Shown here: piece after piece, positions 33,739-43,148 of the stretch
Position numbering within the stretch: position 1 is the first letter of the stretch
How the letters are laid out: each line of letters opens with the position of its first letter
From: Pantoea sp. SOD02
GTDB taxonomy: Bacteria > Pseudomonadota > Gammaproteobacteria > Enterobacterales > Enterobacteriaceae
Reading direction: 5' to 3'
Assembly: GCF_024707505.1 (NCBI RefSeq)
Contig: NZ_CP102605.1
Coordinates: 248,001-312,000 of the forward strand
DNA: 64,000 nt
The notes under the pieces: generated by a model
Databases searched by the model: none
Told to the model about the DNA's origin: nothing
Seen by the model: the letters and a program-made list of their open reading frames with translations, nothing else
Position numbers and translations under genes: made by a program

Positions 33739-33794
33739 CAGGTCGCCATAAATGACGACCCTACAAAATCACGTAGGGTTGCCATTTATGGCAA
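33739..33794. repeat. Palindromic repeat, copy 6 (module A, linker, inverted module A)
   Basis: GGTCGCCATAAATGACGACC, CCTACAAAATCACGTAGG linker, then GTTGCCATTTATGGCAACC. Both modules are A-type here, and the second has compensating changes (TTGCC/GGCAA) that keep the hairpin paired. Confidence 0.85.
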
Positions 33795-33802
33795 CCTGGG
33801 AA

Positions 33803-34651
33803 TCACAACTGGAACCGCAACGCCACGCCAAATGCCTGCTCGGCAGCGACAATAATCGCTGACGCTTCCTCGCGGAAAGGCACGTCGCCGAGTAGCAGGC
33901 TGGCTTTCACCTTGCACAAATCCGTGGTGCGTAAGCTCAATCCTGCCATGCGTGCACTGCCGTCGTAATCAATCGGTAATCCGGCGAAGCGTTGCGTGAC
34001 GTATTCCGCAGAGGCAAAGCGCACCGTCGCCACGCCCGCTTTGAGCACAAACGCGCCTTCCTGACAGGCTGTGAGCTTATCGGCACCAAACAAGCGGCTG
34101 TATGGCTGCGCGGCGGCGGCGGGATCCTGCGCGACTACTACGAATTCGACGATATCACTCACGCCATTGGGATGGACGCGCCATGCGTCCTGCCACACCG
34201 AATCCGGCGTGTCATGCTGGCAAAAAAAGCTGCGGCCATTCGCCACCAGCGACGGGCGCAGCCGCACGGTGCGGAAACGCGCTTCCTGCTCGGTGCCGTC
34301 CGGTAATGTCACGGGGCGGAAAAAGCTCGCGGGCAGATCGCCGTCGATGTCCTGGCTCTCCAGATAGCGCCACACCGCGTCGGCATCCTCGGTTTTCCAC
34401 ACCAAACCGCTGAGGCCAATCGGCGACTGCCACAGATCCTGGCGCAGATTGCCGCGCCCAGCTTCAAACCCCAGCAGTTCCAGATAGTTATCACCAAAAA
34501 TTGCCAGATGATTACTGGATCCGAGCGAGTGATGGCCGCGCTCTGTCAGCTGAAATCCCAGGCGACGAAACAGCGCGCTGGCGTCATCCAGCTGACTGGC
34601 AACGTTGATCACCACATGGTCGAGACGTGGAACAGGTACAGAAATCGCCAT
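33803..34651 (-). CDS. VOC-family protein (glyoxalase-like domain)
   Basis: 282 residues from ATG 34651 (GGAG seven bases upstream). The N-terminal strand RLDHVVINVASQLDDASALF, ERGHHSLGSSNHLAIFGDNYLELLG (metal-ligand positions His and Glu) and a second half with ISDIVEFVVVAQDP form the paired beta-alpha-beta-beta-beta modules of a single-chain VOC enzyme (Glyoxalase_3-like). Last gene of the leftward organosulfur module, 23 bases behind the M20 gene. It may cleave or isomerise a product of the monooxygenase; the exact reaction is unknown. Confidence 0.85.
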   Translation of the reverse strand: MAISVPVPRLDHVVINVASQLDDASALFRRLGFQLTERGHHSLGSSNHLAIFGDNYLELLGFEAGRGNLRQDLWQSPIGLSGLVWKTEDADAVWRYLESQDIDGDLPASFFRPVTLPDGTEQEARFRTVRLRPSLVANGRSFFCQHDTPDSVWQDAWRVHPNGVSDIVEFVVVAQDPAAAAQPYSRLFGADKLTACQEGAFVLKAGVATVRFASAEYVTQRFAGLPIDYDGSARMAGLSLRTTDLCKVKASLLLGDVPFREEASAIIVAAEQAFGVALRFQL

Positions 34652-34674
34652 CGGTTTTCTCCTTGCTCTCATGG

Positions 34675-35826
34675 TCACGATGCCAGCGCCTGTTGCTGGC
34701 GCAACGTCAGCAGCGCGCGCTGGGCCAGTTCGGTGAAGTAATGCACCGCCGGTTCAAGCATCGCTTCGTCCGGATCGAAACCGGCGTGATGCAGGCCAAA
34801 TTCACTGGCGCTGCCGATGCTGACGAACGCGCCTGGCAGCTGCTGCAGATAGAAGGCGAAGTCTTCGCCGCCCATTTGTGGCGTGCCCACTTGGGTTTGA
34901 TAGCCTTGATCTGCTGCCAGTTCCAGCGCGAAATCGGCCCATTGCGGCGTGTTGAGCAGCGAAGGCGGGCCTTCCTGCCACACCAGCTCCGCCTGAGCGC
35001 CAAATCCGGCGGCGATGCCATTTATCAACGCTGTGATTTTCTGCGGGATCTGCGCGCGAATCGCCGCGTTGTGGGTGCGCACCGTGCCTTCCAGTTCCAC
35101 CGTTTGGGGCAGCACGTTCCAGCTGTTACCCGCCGTAAAACGTGTCACGCTGACAACCACCGATTCCAGCGAACTGAACACGCGGCTCGGCAGCGTTTGC
35201 AACGCGGTGACGATGTGGCTGCCAATCACGATGCTATCAATGCCTTCATGCGGACGCGCGGCGTGAGCGCCTTTGCCGGTGATATTGATCTGGAAGCGAT
35301 CGACGTTGGCATAATAAGCGCCGCCGCGTGTACGCAGCGTGCCGGTCGGCAGATCCGGCGCGTTATGCAGGCCGAAAATCGCCTGCACATCTTTTAGCGC
35401 GCCCGCCGCCAGCAGCTGTTTCGCGCCGGTGAAAATCTCCTCGGCAGGCTGAAACAGAATGCGCACGCGACCAGGCAGCTGGGATTGGATGCGTTTCAGC
35501 TGCTGCGCGACGCCCAGCATTACGCTGCTGTGCAGATCGTGGCCGCAAGCGTGCATCACACCCGGCTGCTGAGATCGCCACGCGTGATCGCTTTGCTCGT
35601 CGATGGGCAGGGCGTCGATGTCGGCCCGCAGCGCAATCAGCGGTTCGCCGTGACCAATTTCTGCCACAACACCGGTTTTCAGCTCCAGCGGCAGCAGCTT
35701 GACGTTCAGTTCCTGCAGCCAACGGGTAAGGCGTTCAGTGGTGGCAAATTCCTGATCCGATAGCTCGGGATACTGATGCAGCTCGCGTCGCCAGCGCACC
35801 AGCTGTTGATGGGAAAGATCCGTCAT
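34675..35826 (-). CDS. M20-family amidohydrolase/deacylase of the leftward module
   Basis: 383 residues from ATG 35826 (AAGG six bases upstream; the ATG two codons earlier overlaps the AAGG). Metal site HACGHDLHSS, catalytic region RILFQPAEEIFTGA, dimerisation domain from about 180 (GKGAHAARPHEG), and the final ligands GGEDFAFYL and GLHHAGF. It belongs to the hippuricase/N-acyl-amino-acid deacylase group and hydrolyses N-acyl amino acids or peptides in the cytoplasm. It is a clear paralogue of the gene at 47476-48633 in the rightward module. The upstream gene's stop overlaps its start region. Confidence 0.92.
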   Translation of the reverse strand: MTDLSHQQLVRWRRELHQYPELSDQEFATTERLTRWLQELNVKLLPLELKTGVVAEIGHGEPLIALRADIDALPIDEQSDHAWRSQQPGVMHACGHDLHSSVMLGVAQQLKRIQSQLPGRVRILFQPAEEIFTGAKQLLAAGALKDVQAIFGLHNAPDLPTGTLRTRGGAYYANVDRFQINITGKGAHAARPHEGIDSIVIGSHIVTALQTLPSRVFSSLESVVVSVTRFTAGNSWNVLPQTVELEGTVRTHNAAIRAQIPQKITALINGIAAGFGAQAELVWQEGPPSLLNTPQWADFALELAADQGYQTQVGTPQMGGEDFAFYLQQLPGAFVSIGSASEFGLHHAGFDPDEAMLEPAVHYFTELAQRALLTLRQQQALAS

Positions 35827-35828
35827 GG

Positions 35829-36926
35829 TCATCCTTGTGTGTGTTCAGGTAAGAAAGGTTCGCCAAGCGTCAGCATCAGGCGGTTCGCCCAGGCGAAGAA
35901 GGCGGCGGATTGAATCAGGTCCAGCAGCTCCAGCGTGCTGAATCCCTGATCGCGCAGCGCCTGCAGCTGTTTCAGGCTGGTGGCGGCAGGCGTGATCGAT
36001 AAGGTGGCGACCAGATCGATCTGCGCCGCCCAACGGGCCGATTGTCCGTGCGACAGCTCAGCGCCAGGCGCGACATTGAGCAGCTTCTGCACCGCCGGTT
36101 CATCTTTCGACAGCTGGCTGGCTTTGCGTGCATGCACCGAGGCGCAGTAGATGCAGCCGTTGACCTTGCTCACCACCGTAGCGGCGAGTTCACGCTCGGC
36201 GCGCGAGAGTCCGCCAGCGGTATAGAAGATGCCTTTATCGGTCAGCGTACGCTGCTCGAGCAGCGGCTGATTGCGGCCTAGCAGGCGGAAGTAATCGGAG
36301 TCGCTATGGCCGAATTTCGCCAGCGTTGCCTGCTCTTCAGCGCTAAATTCATGCAGCGGTTTCGCTGCCAGCCACGGTTCCCAACCCAGTTCCTGTTGGG
36401 TAAAGGCGGTGAGGGCGGTTTTCCCGCTGACGGTGAGCGGCGCATCGTGCCATTTACCGGCAACTGCATGCGGCTGCGACGCCGTCTCTTCGCCGTTGAG
36501 CAAACGCAAACCCGCGAGTAAGCGGCTCTGGAAGCTGACAAAGGCAATCAGCTGAGCCAGCGTGACGATACCGCGCGGCGACCAGCCGGCAGTTTGCAGT
36601 TTCTCGATGTGCTGCGGTGCGGCATCAACCGGATGCAGGCTCAGCAGTTCGGCAAATGCCAGACCCGCAGCGAAGCGTGCGTTGTGCGGCTGATCGTGCT
36701 GGCGGTAATGCGCTTCAAGACTTGACGCACCATGCCAGGCCGCGACCTGCGCGGCGAGGGCGAAGCGTTCTGCTAACGGCAAATCTTCATCATCTTGCGA
36801 AAACAGCACATCGTAGCTGCCTTGCGTATGCTGCGTGGCGGCATGACGCTCGGCGCGGGCTTGTGCCAGTTCAGACGCGGGATCGATATCCGCTAGCGCG
36901 GCCAGTAAATCTGTGGGTTGAGACAT
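35829..36926 (-). CDS. Two-domain CMD/alkylhydroperoxidase (AhpD-like) protein
   Basis: 365 residues. The C-terminal half has the AhpD redox motif CIYCASVHA (NGCIYCASVH) in a KVNGCIYC context. The N-terminal half has a CMD-like fold (GIVTLAQLIAFVSFQSRLLAGLRLL) without its cysteines. This fits a fusion of the 'CMD domain' and 'alkylhydroperoxidase domain' proteins that recur beside luciferase-like monooxygenases and peptide-type ABC importers (described from Klebsiella and Agrobacterium clusters; from memory). It probably removes peroxide generated by the flavin monooxygenase next to it. 88 bases and a repeat separate it from that gene. Confidence 0.85.
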   Translation of the reverse strand: MSQPTDLLAALADIDPASELAQARAERHAATQHTQGSYDVLFSQDDEDLPLAERFALAAQVAAWHGASSLEAHYRQHDQPHNARFAAGLAFAELLSLHPVDAAPQHIEKLQTAGWSPRGIVTLAQLIAFVSFQSRLLAGLRLLNGEETASQPHAVAGKWHDAPLTVSGKTALTAFTQQELGWEPWLAAKPLHEFSAEEQATLAKFGHSDSDYFRLLGRNQPLLEQRTLTDKGIFYTAGGLSRAERELAATVVSKVNGCIYCASVHARKASQLSKDEPAVQKLLNVAPGAELSHGQSARWAAQIDLVATLSITPAATSLKQLQALRDQGFSTLELLDLIQSAAFFAWANRLMLTLGEPFLPEHTQG

Positions 36927-36951
36927 GCAATTCTCCAGTTTAACGTTAGAA

Positions 36952-37004
36952 GGTCGCCATGAATGGCGACCCTACAAACCCTTGGGTCGCTATTTATGGC
37001 GACC
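36952..37004. repeat. Palindromic repeat, copy 7 (A, linker, A-like)
   Basis: GGTCGCCATGAATGGCGACC with CCTACAAACC, then GGGTCGCTATTTATGGCGACC. Sits inside the leftward operon between the CMD and monooxygenase genes, so it would be transcribed as an intercistronic hairpin. Confidence 0.85.
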
Positions 37005-37013
37005 GCTAATGAC

Positions 37014-38003
37014 CTAGCCACGCAGCGCGGGCGCAATATGTTCGGCAATCAATTCGATGGAACGCAGAATGTCGGCGTGTGGCGGATCGATAGAGTGCAC
37101 CTGGAAGCTGATATCGGTGACGCGCTGCAGCGACGTATCGGCGAGCAGCGATTGCCGCACCTGCTCGGCATCGCCAAAGTGCGCATCCAGCTGACGCGCC
37201 TGTTCGTCCAGCGTGTTGCCAATCACATGTCCTGATTCGCGGAAATGCTGCGCCTGGCGCTGCAAACCCGGTTCGGCAAGGCGGCGCGCGTAGTCACGGG
37301 AATCGGCGACAAAGGCGGTGCGCGATGCCAGAATGCGCGGCGCAATGCCCGCCGGTAATGCCGCCAGATAGGCATCGATCATTGGGTTCTGAATCTGATC
37401 CAGCGGCAAATCCGGCTGGCCCGCTGGACGCGGCTGGGTGCGAGATAGCATCAAACCGTGCCCGGCTTGTCCCGCGCGCGCGGCGCCTTCCACCGAGAAG
37501 GTGGCGATCCACACGCGCTGCGCCAGCGTCGGCGCAGCGGGATAAAGATGATTATCCGGATGTCCCAGCGTATCGCCGCGCCAGGCGCTCAGCAGCTGAT
37601 GCAGATGATCGGCAAACACGCTGGCGCGCTGGTCGATGGTGATGCCGAACGGCAGAAACGAGATGGCGGTGCCGCCCGAACCTAACCCGACTTCGAGGCG
37701 ACCGTTGCTCAGCAGATCCAGCACCGCCGCATCTTCGGCGACGCGCAGCGCGTTCTCCATCGCCAGCGTGATGATGCCAGTACCAAGGCGGATGGTGCGA
37801 GTGTGAGCGGCAACGTGGGCCAGAAACAGTAGCGGCGACGGCAAGCCACCTTCTTTCTCGTGAAAGTGGTGCTGCGCAATCCACGCGCTATCAAAACCGT
37901 TACGCTCGGCGTGCTGAATCTGCTCGGTTGCCAGGCGATAGCGCTGCTGTGCGTTAGTGTCATCCAGCAGGCGGGTGAAAAATCCAATGCGTTTACGCGT
38001 CAT
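37014..38003 (-). CDS. Luciferase-like FMN-dependent monooxygenase (leftward module)
   Basis: 329 residues, bacterial luciferase (LLM) TIM barrel: RKRIGFFTRLLDD, GFDSAWIAQHHFHEKEG, RLGTGIITLAMENALRVAEDAAVLDLLSNGRLEVGLGSGG, and HGLMLSRTQ. Such enzymes use FMNH2 from a separate reductase to oxidise S- or N-containing substrates or cleave C-S bonds. It belongs, as far as I can tell, to the subfamily found beside peptide-type ABC importers and CMD proteins. The start overlaps the dual ATPase stop by 4 bases. No flavin reductase gene lies in the operon. Confidence 0.9.
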   Translation of the reverse strand: MTRKRIGFFTRLLDDTNAQQRYRLATEQIQHAERNGFDSAWIAQHHFHEKEGGLPSPLLFLAHVAAHTRTIRLGTGIITLAMENALRVAEDAAVLDLLSNGRLEVGLGSGGTAISFLPFGITIDQRASVFADHLHQLLSAWRGDTLGHPDNHLYPAAPTLAQRVWIATFSVEGAARAGQAGHGLMLSRTQPRPAGQPDLPLDQIQNPMIDAYLAALPAGIAPRILASRTAFVADSRDYARRLAEPGLQRQAQHFRESGHVIGNTLDEQARQLDAHFGDAEQVRQSLLADTSLQRVTDISFQVHSIDPPHADILRSIELIAEHIAPALRG

Positions 38004-39610
38004 GCAGACTCCTTAATCAGCGGACGGAAAGCGGGAATCGCGTCAATCAGCGATCGGGTATACGGATGCTGAGGCGCGTTAAATAGCGTGACGGTGTCAC
38101 CTTGCTCCACCACTTCACCGGAGCGCAGCACGGTGACGCTGTGGGCAATACGGCGCACGGTGGCGAGGTCATGGGTAATAAACAGATAAGTGAGGCCGAG
38201 CTCGCGTTGCAGCTGTTGCAGCAGTTGCAGAATCTGCGCCTGCACCGTGACATCCAGCGCCGAGGTGGCTTCATCCAGCACCAGAATCGCCGGTTGCAGA
38301 ATCAGCGCGCGGGCGATGGCTACACGCTGACGCTGGCCGCCGGATAACTCACGCGGTTTGCGCGTCAGCAACTCCAGCGGTAACGCTACGCGCTGCGCCA
38401 CGGCGGCGACGCGTTCCCGGCGCTGCGCGCTGCTGAGTTTCTCAAAGTTACGCAGCGGTTCCTCAATGATGGCGAACAGCGTCTGGCGCGGATCGAGCGA
38501 GGCAAACGGGTTCTGATACACAAACTGAATCTTGCGGCGCAATTGGCGTTGCGCTTCACCGCGCAGCGCGGTGGCGTCGATGCCATCGATCACCACGCGG
38601 CCGCTGTCGGCCTGCTCAAACCCTATAAGAATGCGCGCCAGCGTGGTTTTCCCCGAACCGGATTCGCCGACTAGCGCGTGCGTGGTGCCGCGCGCCACCG
38701 TGACGCACACCTCTTTCGCCACCTGTAGCTGCTGCTGGCGACCGAGGGAAAACTGTTTATTGATGCCGGAGAGCTGAATCGCCGGTGACGAGAAGTTGGC
38801 TTGTGTCGGCACCGACAGCGCGCTGTCGCCCGGATCGGCATCCTTTAATAGCTGCCGCGTATAGGCATGTTTTGGCGCGTTGATCACCTGCGCCGCCGGG
38901 CCTTGTTCCTGCACTTCGCCATGACGAAATACCAGCAGGCGATCGGCACGTTCTGCCGCCAGCGCCAAATCGTGCGTGACAAACAGCACTGCGGTGCCAG
39001 ATTCGCGGCGCAACACATCCAGCAGATCGAGAATGCGTTTTTGCACCGTGACATCCAACGCGCTGGTGGGCTCATCGGCAATGATGATCTGCGGACGCAG
39101 GGCGAGGGCGATGGCAATCAGTACGCGCTGTTTCATGCCGCCGGAAAGCTGATGCGGATACTGCTTGAGGCGCTGTTCCGGATGGCTCAGCCCTACTTTT
39201 TGCAGTAGCTCCAGCACGCGTTGCTGACGTTCGGCTTTGCTGATTTTCAGGTGCAGCTGCAGCATTTCACCGACCTGATCGCCGATGGTTTTCACCGGAT
39301 TGAGCGAGTTGCCCGGATCCTGCGGTACTAAGCTGATGCTGACGCCGCGCAGGCTATCAAGACGTTTTGATGACCAGCCAGCGATATCGGTGCCGTTCAG
39401 CACAATCCTGCCGCTATCACGGCGGCCGTTTTCCGCCATCAAACCAATAATCGCCTGCGCGGTGGTGGTTTTGCCGGAACCAGATTCACCGACCAGCGCC
39501 ACCATTTCACCGGGCTGCAACTCAAAGCTGACGTTGTGAACCACCGCGCGCCACTCGCCGCGCTGGCGATAGCTGAGGGTTAAATTTTCAATGGCTAATA
39601 ACGCGCTCAT
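38000..39610 (-). CDS. ABC transporter, fused double ATP-binding protein (peptide/nickel type)
   Basis: 536 residues. Two complete cassettes are fused, as in GsiA/YejF: first GESGSGKTT, LSGGMKQRV, LIIADEPTSALDV; second GESGSGKTT, LSGGQRQRV, LVLDEATSALDV. Each is followed by the oligopeptide-type C-terminal extension (HAYTRQLL and HPYTRSLI). It powers import through the two permeases just upstream, with 4-base ATGA overlaps on both sides. Confidence 0.95.
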   Translation of the reverse strand: MSALLAIENLTLSYRQRGEWRAVVHNVSFELQPGEMVALVGESGSGKTTTAQAIIGLMAENGRRDSGRIVLNGTDIAGWSSKRLDSLRGVSISLVPQDPGNSLNPVKTIGDQVGEMLQLHLKISKAERQQRVLELLQKVGLSHPEQRLKQYPHQLSGGMKQRVLIAIALALRPQIIIADEPTSALDVTVQKRILDLLDVLRRESGTAVLFVTHDLALAAERADRLLVFRHGEVQEQGPAAQVINAPKHAYTRQLLKDADPGDSALSVPTQANFSSPAIQLSGINKQFSLGRQQQLQVAKEVCVTVARGTTHALVGESGSGKTTLARILIGFEQADSGRVVIDGIDATALRGEAQRQLRRKIQFVYQNPFASLDPRQTLFAIIEEPLRNFEKLSSAQRRERVAAVAQRVALPLELLTRKPRELSGGQRQRVAIARALILQPAILVLDEATSALDVTVQAQILQLLQQLQRELGLTYLFITHDLATVRRIAHSVTVLRSGEVVEQGDTVTLFNAPQHPYTRSLIDAIPAFRPLIKESA

Positions 39611-40455
39611 GCGTCACCTCCGGCCAGTTGACGGCTGATGCGGTTAGCGGCCAGCACCACGGCGACCACCACAATGCCGGGGAAGGTGGTGAGCCACCAC
39701 GCGGTCGCCAGATAGTTACGTCCTTCGGCGATCAATAATCCCCATTCTGGCGTTGGCGGCGGCGTGCCGTAGCCGAGAAAGCTCAGCGTCGACAGCGCCA
39801 GAATCGCCTGACCAAACTGCAAAGCGGCGAAGGCGATCACCGCCGTCAGCGAGTTGGGTAAAATGTGACGCCACAACACGCGCCAGAAACTGCCGCCGCT
39901 GCCGTAAGCCGCTTCGACGAATTCACTGCGGCGCACGCGCACTACTTCGCCGCGCGCCAGGCGGGCAAAGTTGGCAATCGATGCGATGCCCACCGCCAGC
40001 GCGGCGTGAACTGTGCCGAAGCCCAGCAGAATCAGAATACTAAGCGACAGCAGCAGCGAGGGAATTGAGAGCAGCACATCAACCAGGCGCATCAGCCAGT
40101 TTTCGGTGCGACCGCCAATCGCGCCCGCCAGCACGCCGAGCGTAGTGCCGCCAATCAGCCCCATCGCCACGGCTGCGACTGCCGCCGACAGCGACTGCGA
40201 CGAACCATAGATAATGCGCGTGTAGAGATCGCGGCCCAACTGATCGGTGCCGAGCCAGTAAGCGGCCTGCGGCGGCAGACGCTGCGCGCCGGGCACGCCT
40301 TCGGTCGGGCTGAAATGCGTAAACAGCTCAGGCACAAACGCCGCCAGCAGCGCCAGCAGCATCACGCTCCACGCCAGCCACAATCCGGGCTGGATGTTGA
40401 ACACGCGCGGGGTGCTGATTTTTTGCCGTGCAGTTGAGTAATCGACAAGGCTCAT
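39607..40455 (-). CDS. ABC transporter permease, DppC-like
   Basis: 282 residues. Six helices after a cytoplasmic N-terminus (first helix WLAWSVMLLALLAAF). DppC-type motif GTDQLGRDLYTRIIYGSSQSL and the EAA loop EAAYGSGGSFWRVLWRHILPN. It pairs with the DppB-like subunit upstream to form the membrane pore; 4-base overlaps with both neighbours. Confidence 0.93.
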   Translation of the reverse strand: MSLVDYSTARQKISTPRVFNIQPGLWLAWSVMLLALLAAFVPELFTHFSPTEGVPGAQRLPPQAAYWLGTDQLGRDLYTRIIYGSSQSLSAAVAAVAMGLIGGTTLGVLAGAIGGRTENWLMRLVDVLLSIPSLLLSLSILILLGFGTVHAALAVGIASIANFARLARGEVVRVRRSEFVEAAYGSGGSFWRVLWRHILPNSLTAVIAFAALQFGQAILALSTLSFLGYGTPPPTPEWGLLIAEGRNYLATAWWLTTFPGIVVVAVVLAANRISRQLAGGDA

Positions 40456-41399
40456 TGGTGGCCTCCGGCAATGGATTGCAGACGTGGATCGAACAGCGGC
40501 ATCAACGCATCGACCAGCAGGTTTATCAGCACAAACGCCAGCGCCGAGATCATCACCACCGCCTGTAACACTGCGAGGTCCTGATTATTCACCGCCTGCT
40601 GCGTCAGCTGGCCGACGCCGCTTAGGCCAAACACCGTTTCGGTAATCAGCGCCCCAGCAATCAGTTCGCCGAGCAGCAAACCGGCCACGTTGAGCACCGG
40701 CAGCAGCGCATTGCGCATCACGTGGTGCCACAGCACATGGCTTTCGCTGGCACCTTTGGCGCGCGCCACCGCCACGAACGGCTGGGTAGAAACCTGATCG
40801 ATGCTGCGCAGCAGAATCTGCGCCAGCGGCGCGGAGATCGGGATTGCCACGGTAATCACCGGCAGAATCAAACCCTGCAGCGCCGAAGGATTGATCACTG
40901 GGATCCAGCGCAGCTGGAAGGAGAACAGCTGAATCAGCGCGATGCCGAGCCAGAAGGTTGGTAGTGAGATAAACAGCGCCGGTACCGATTGCAGCACGGA
41001 ACGCAGGAAGCGCAGCGCTGGCAAGCGCGATAACGGCGCCAGCGCGAACGCGATAATCGTTGCCAGCGCAAAGCCGAGCAGCGCCAGTTGCAGCGTGACG
41101 GGCAGGTTGCTGATCAGCTGTTCGCTGACCGGCACGCCCGCCTGCACCGAGTAACCAAAATCGCCGCGCAGCATCGCCAGCAGCGTGTGCACGTACTGCT
41201 GCCAGAGCGGATTATCCGCGCCATAAGCCAGTCGCATTTCGGCGATCTGATCTGGGCTGAGGCCCAGATCCGGGTTCTGAAACTTGATCAGCACCGCATC
41301 GCCGGGCAGCACCTGCAGCAGAAAGAACGACAGGGTAAACGCTGCCCACAGCACCAATACGCTTTGACCCACTCTTCGCAGCAGTGAACGTTGCATCAT
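40452..41399 (-). CDS. ABC transporter permease, DppB-like
   Basis: 315 residues. First helix VLVLWAAFTLSFFLLQVLPGD (the usual DppB N-terminus), EAA loop SEDVLW-like (KGASESHVLWHHVMRNALLP), then ELIAGALITETVFGLSGVGQL. It starts 10 bases after the binding-protein gene. Forms the heterodimeric channel with the DppC-like subunit. Confidence 0.93.
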   Translation of the reverse strand: MMQRSLLRRVGQSVLVLWAAFTLSFFLLQVLPGDAVLIKFQNPDLGLSPDQIAEMRLAYGADNPLWQQYVHTLLAMLRGDFGYSVQAGVPVSEQLISNLPVTLQLALLGFALATIIAFALAPLSRLPALRFLRSVLQSVPALFISLPTFWLGIALIQLFSFQLRWIPVINPSALQGLILPVITVAIPISAPLAQILLRSIDQVSTQPFVAVARAKGASESHVLWHHVMRNALLPVLNVAGLLLGELIAGALITETVFGLSGVGQLTQQAVNNQDLAVLQAVVMISALAFVLINLLVDALMPLFDPRLQSIAGGHQ

Positions 41400-41408
41400 T
41401 AACCTGCC

Positions 41409-43031
41409 TTAGTGTTTTTCCAGCCATGCGCCGTAGAACGACGGACGACCTACGGCTTCAAAATTCACGCCTTTTAGCCACGGCGCACCGGCAAACACCT
41501 GCGGTTCTTCAAAGATCGGAATCACATACGCCTGATCGAGCAGATAGCGCTGCGCATCGCCGGTCACCGCCAGACGTTTCGCCGGGTCGACTTCCGAGGA
41601 GATAGCCAGTAACAGCGTATTCAGCTTGTCGTCGCGGAAGTTCTGCACCTTGTCGCTGGAGCCGCCTTTCTGCAACAGCGCATCGCGGTTTGTTGGGTAG
41701 AACTGGCTTTTCACCACGTCAGGATCGGCGCGGCCTACTTCGGAAACGGTAAGCGGGGTTTTCAGCGGATCGAGGTTATCCAGCACGCGGCTGCCGGCAT
41801 CACCGGCTTTCACCGCCAGCGCGACGCCCACCTGACGCCACTGTTGTGCCACCAGCTGCAGCACCTCTTTGTTTTGCGGCTGCGGCAGCGATTCATAAAT
41901 GGTCAGCGCCAGTTTCTTGCCATCCTTCTCGCGGATGCCGTCGCTGCCCGGTTTCCAGCCTGCTTCATCCAGCAGTTTTTTCGATAGCGCAGGATCAAAT
42001 TTCAGCTTGTCGGCCAGATTGACGTAACCGGCCGCCGAAGTGGCGATCACCGAGGTAGCCTGGGGATAGTTCGGTGAGAACAGGGTTTGCACCACCTGCT
42101 GCGCGTTGGTGGCGTGCAGCAGCGCCTGACGTACTTTCACATCGCTGACCAGCGGGTTATCCGGGCGGAAGCTGATGCTGTCGTTGACGCCACGCGTGGG
42201 TGCCGCGTAAATCGGGAAGTTTTGCTGCTGCGCCTGCTTTTCGTCGTAGGCTTGCACCTGACGAATAAAGTCGGCCTGTCCAGCCAGCAGCGCGCCGATG
42301 CGCACGCTGTCTTCCGGCGTGACGATGAATTTAATGCCGTCGAGATTGGCTGGACCTTGCTGGGCGAGATTTTTCGGGCCCCATTGGTAATCTTTGCGCG
42401 CGGTTAAATCGACTTCGCGCCCGAGTTTTTCATCGCTGACCACAAACGGACCGGAACCGATAATATGACGCGCATCGCCGAGTTGATCGAAGCTACGTTG
42501 CAGCGTGCTGAGAGAAACTAATCCCGATCCAATCGTTGCGGTGCCCTGTAAAAAACCCGGTGACGGTTTTTTGAAATAAAATTTCACCGTCTGAGGATCA
42601 ATAACTTCACTGCGATCGTAATTATTAATCACTTCGGATACCGGCAGGCGCTGGGCTTTATTTCCCAGACCGTAGGTATCAAAGTTTTTGGCTACCGCAT
42701 TGGCATCTAAGGGCGTGCCATCGGAGAAGGTGACTCCGGGACGAATTTTAAAGGTATATTCAGTTTTATCGGCGTTGCTGCTCCAGCTTTCGGCAATCCA
42801 GGGTTCAACTTGTAATGTTTTTGGATTCTGCCACGTCAGTTTATCGGTGATTTGATTCAGAATTCCGCCATTGGGATAAAAGCCACCGGCAGGTGGATAA
42901 AGGTTGGTATGCGCCTGTTGTTCGAGATAAACCAGCGTGCCGCCTTTAACCGGCGTATCCGCCGCGTGGGCACTAAAAATCCCTGATAGCAGGGCCAAAC
43001 TCAACGCCTGCAAGTGAAAATGCTTAGTCAT
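41409..43031 (-). CDS. ABC transporter substrate-binding protein, SBP family 5 (peptide type)
   Basis: 540 residues from ATG 43031 (GGGAAA upstream). Signal peptide ...LALLSGIFSAHA cleaved after about residue 23. Family 5 signature: WIAESWSSNADKTEYTFKIRPGVTFSDGTPLDANAV, the GSGPFVVSDEKLGREVDL region and VRQALLHATNAQQV. It delivers its ligand to the DppBC-like permease. Partner enzymes (LLM, CMD, M20, VOC) suggest a sulfur- or N-acyl-containing ligand, possibly a small thioether or peptide; this is inference. First gene of the leftward operon. Confidence 0.92.
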   Translation of the reverse strand: MTKHFHLQALSLALLSGIFSAHAADTPVKGGTLVYLEQQAHTNLYPPAGGFYPNGGILNQITDKLTWQNPKTLQVEPWIAESWSSNADKTEYTFKIRPGVTFSDGTPLDANAVAKNFDTYGLGNKAQRLPVSEVINNYDRSEVIDPQTVKFYFKKPSPGFLQGTATIGSGLVSLSTLQRSFDQLGDARHIIGSGPFVVSDEKLGREVDLTARKDYQWGPKNLAQQGPANLDGIKFIVTPEDSVRIGALLAGQADFIRQVQAYDEKQAQQQNFPIYAAPTRGVNDSISFRPDNPLVSDVKVRQALLHATNAQQVVQTLFSPNYPQATSVIATSAAGYVNLADKLKFDPALSKKLLDEAGWKPGSDGIREKDGKKLALTIYESLPQPQNKEVLQLVAQQWRQVGVALAVKAGDAGSRVLDNLDPLKTPLTVSEVGRADPDVVKSQFYPTNRDALLQKGGSSDKVQNFRDDKLNTLLLAISSEVDPAKRLAVTGDAQRYLLDQAYVIPIFEEPQVFAGAPWLKGVNFEAVGRPSFYGAWLEKH

Positions 43032-43148
43032 GGTGTTTCCCTTTTTTATCAATAGCCCGACGGGCGGTTTTCATCATTGAATGCCGCACACGGGAGTTGA
43101 ACCAAGGAATTGCACTAAGCTTTGCCGAAAAAAATAAATAGAAGTTTA

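Noticed and set aside
34627..35397. 256-codon plus-strand frame opposite the M20 gene
   Set aside because: Composition (His, Arg, Gln rich) is that of a shadow frame; the minus-strand M20 motifs are unambiguous.
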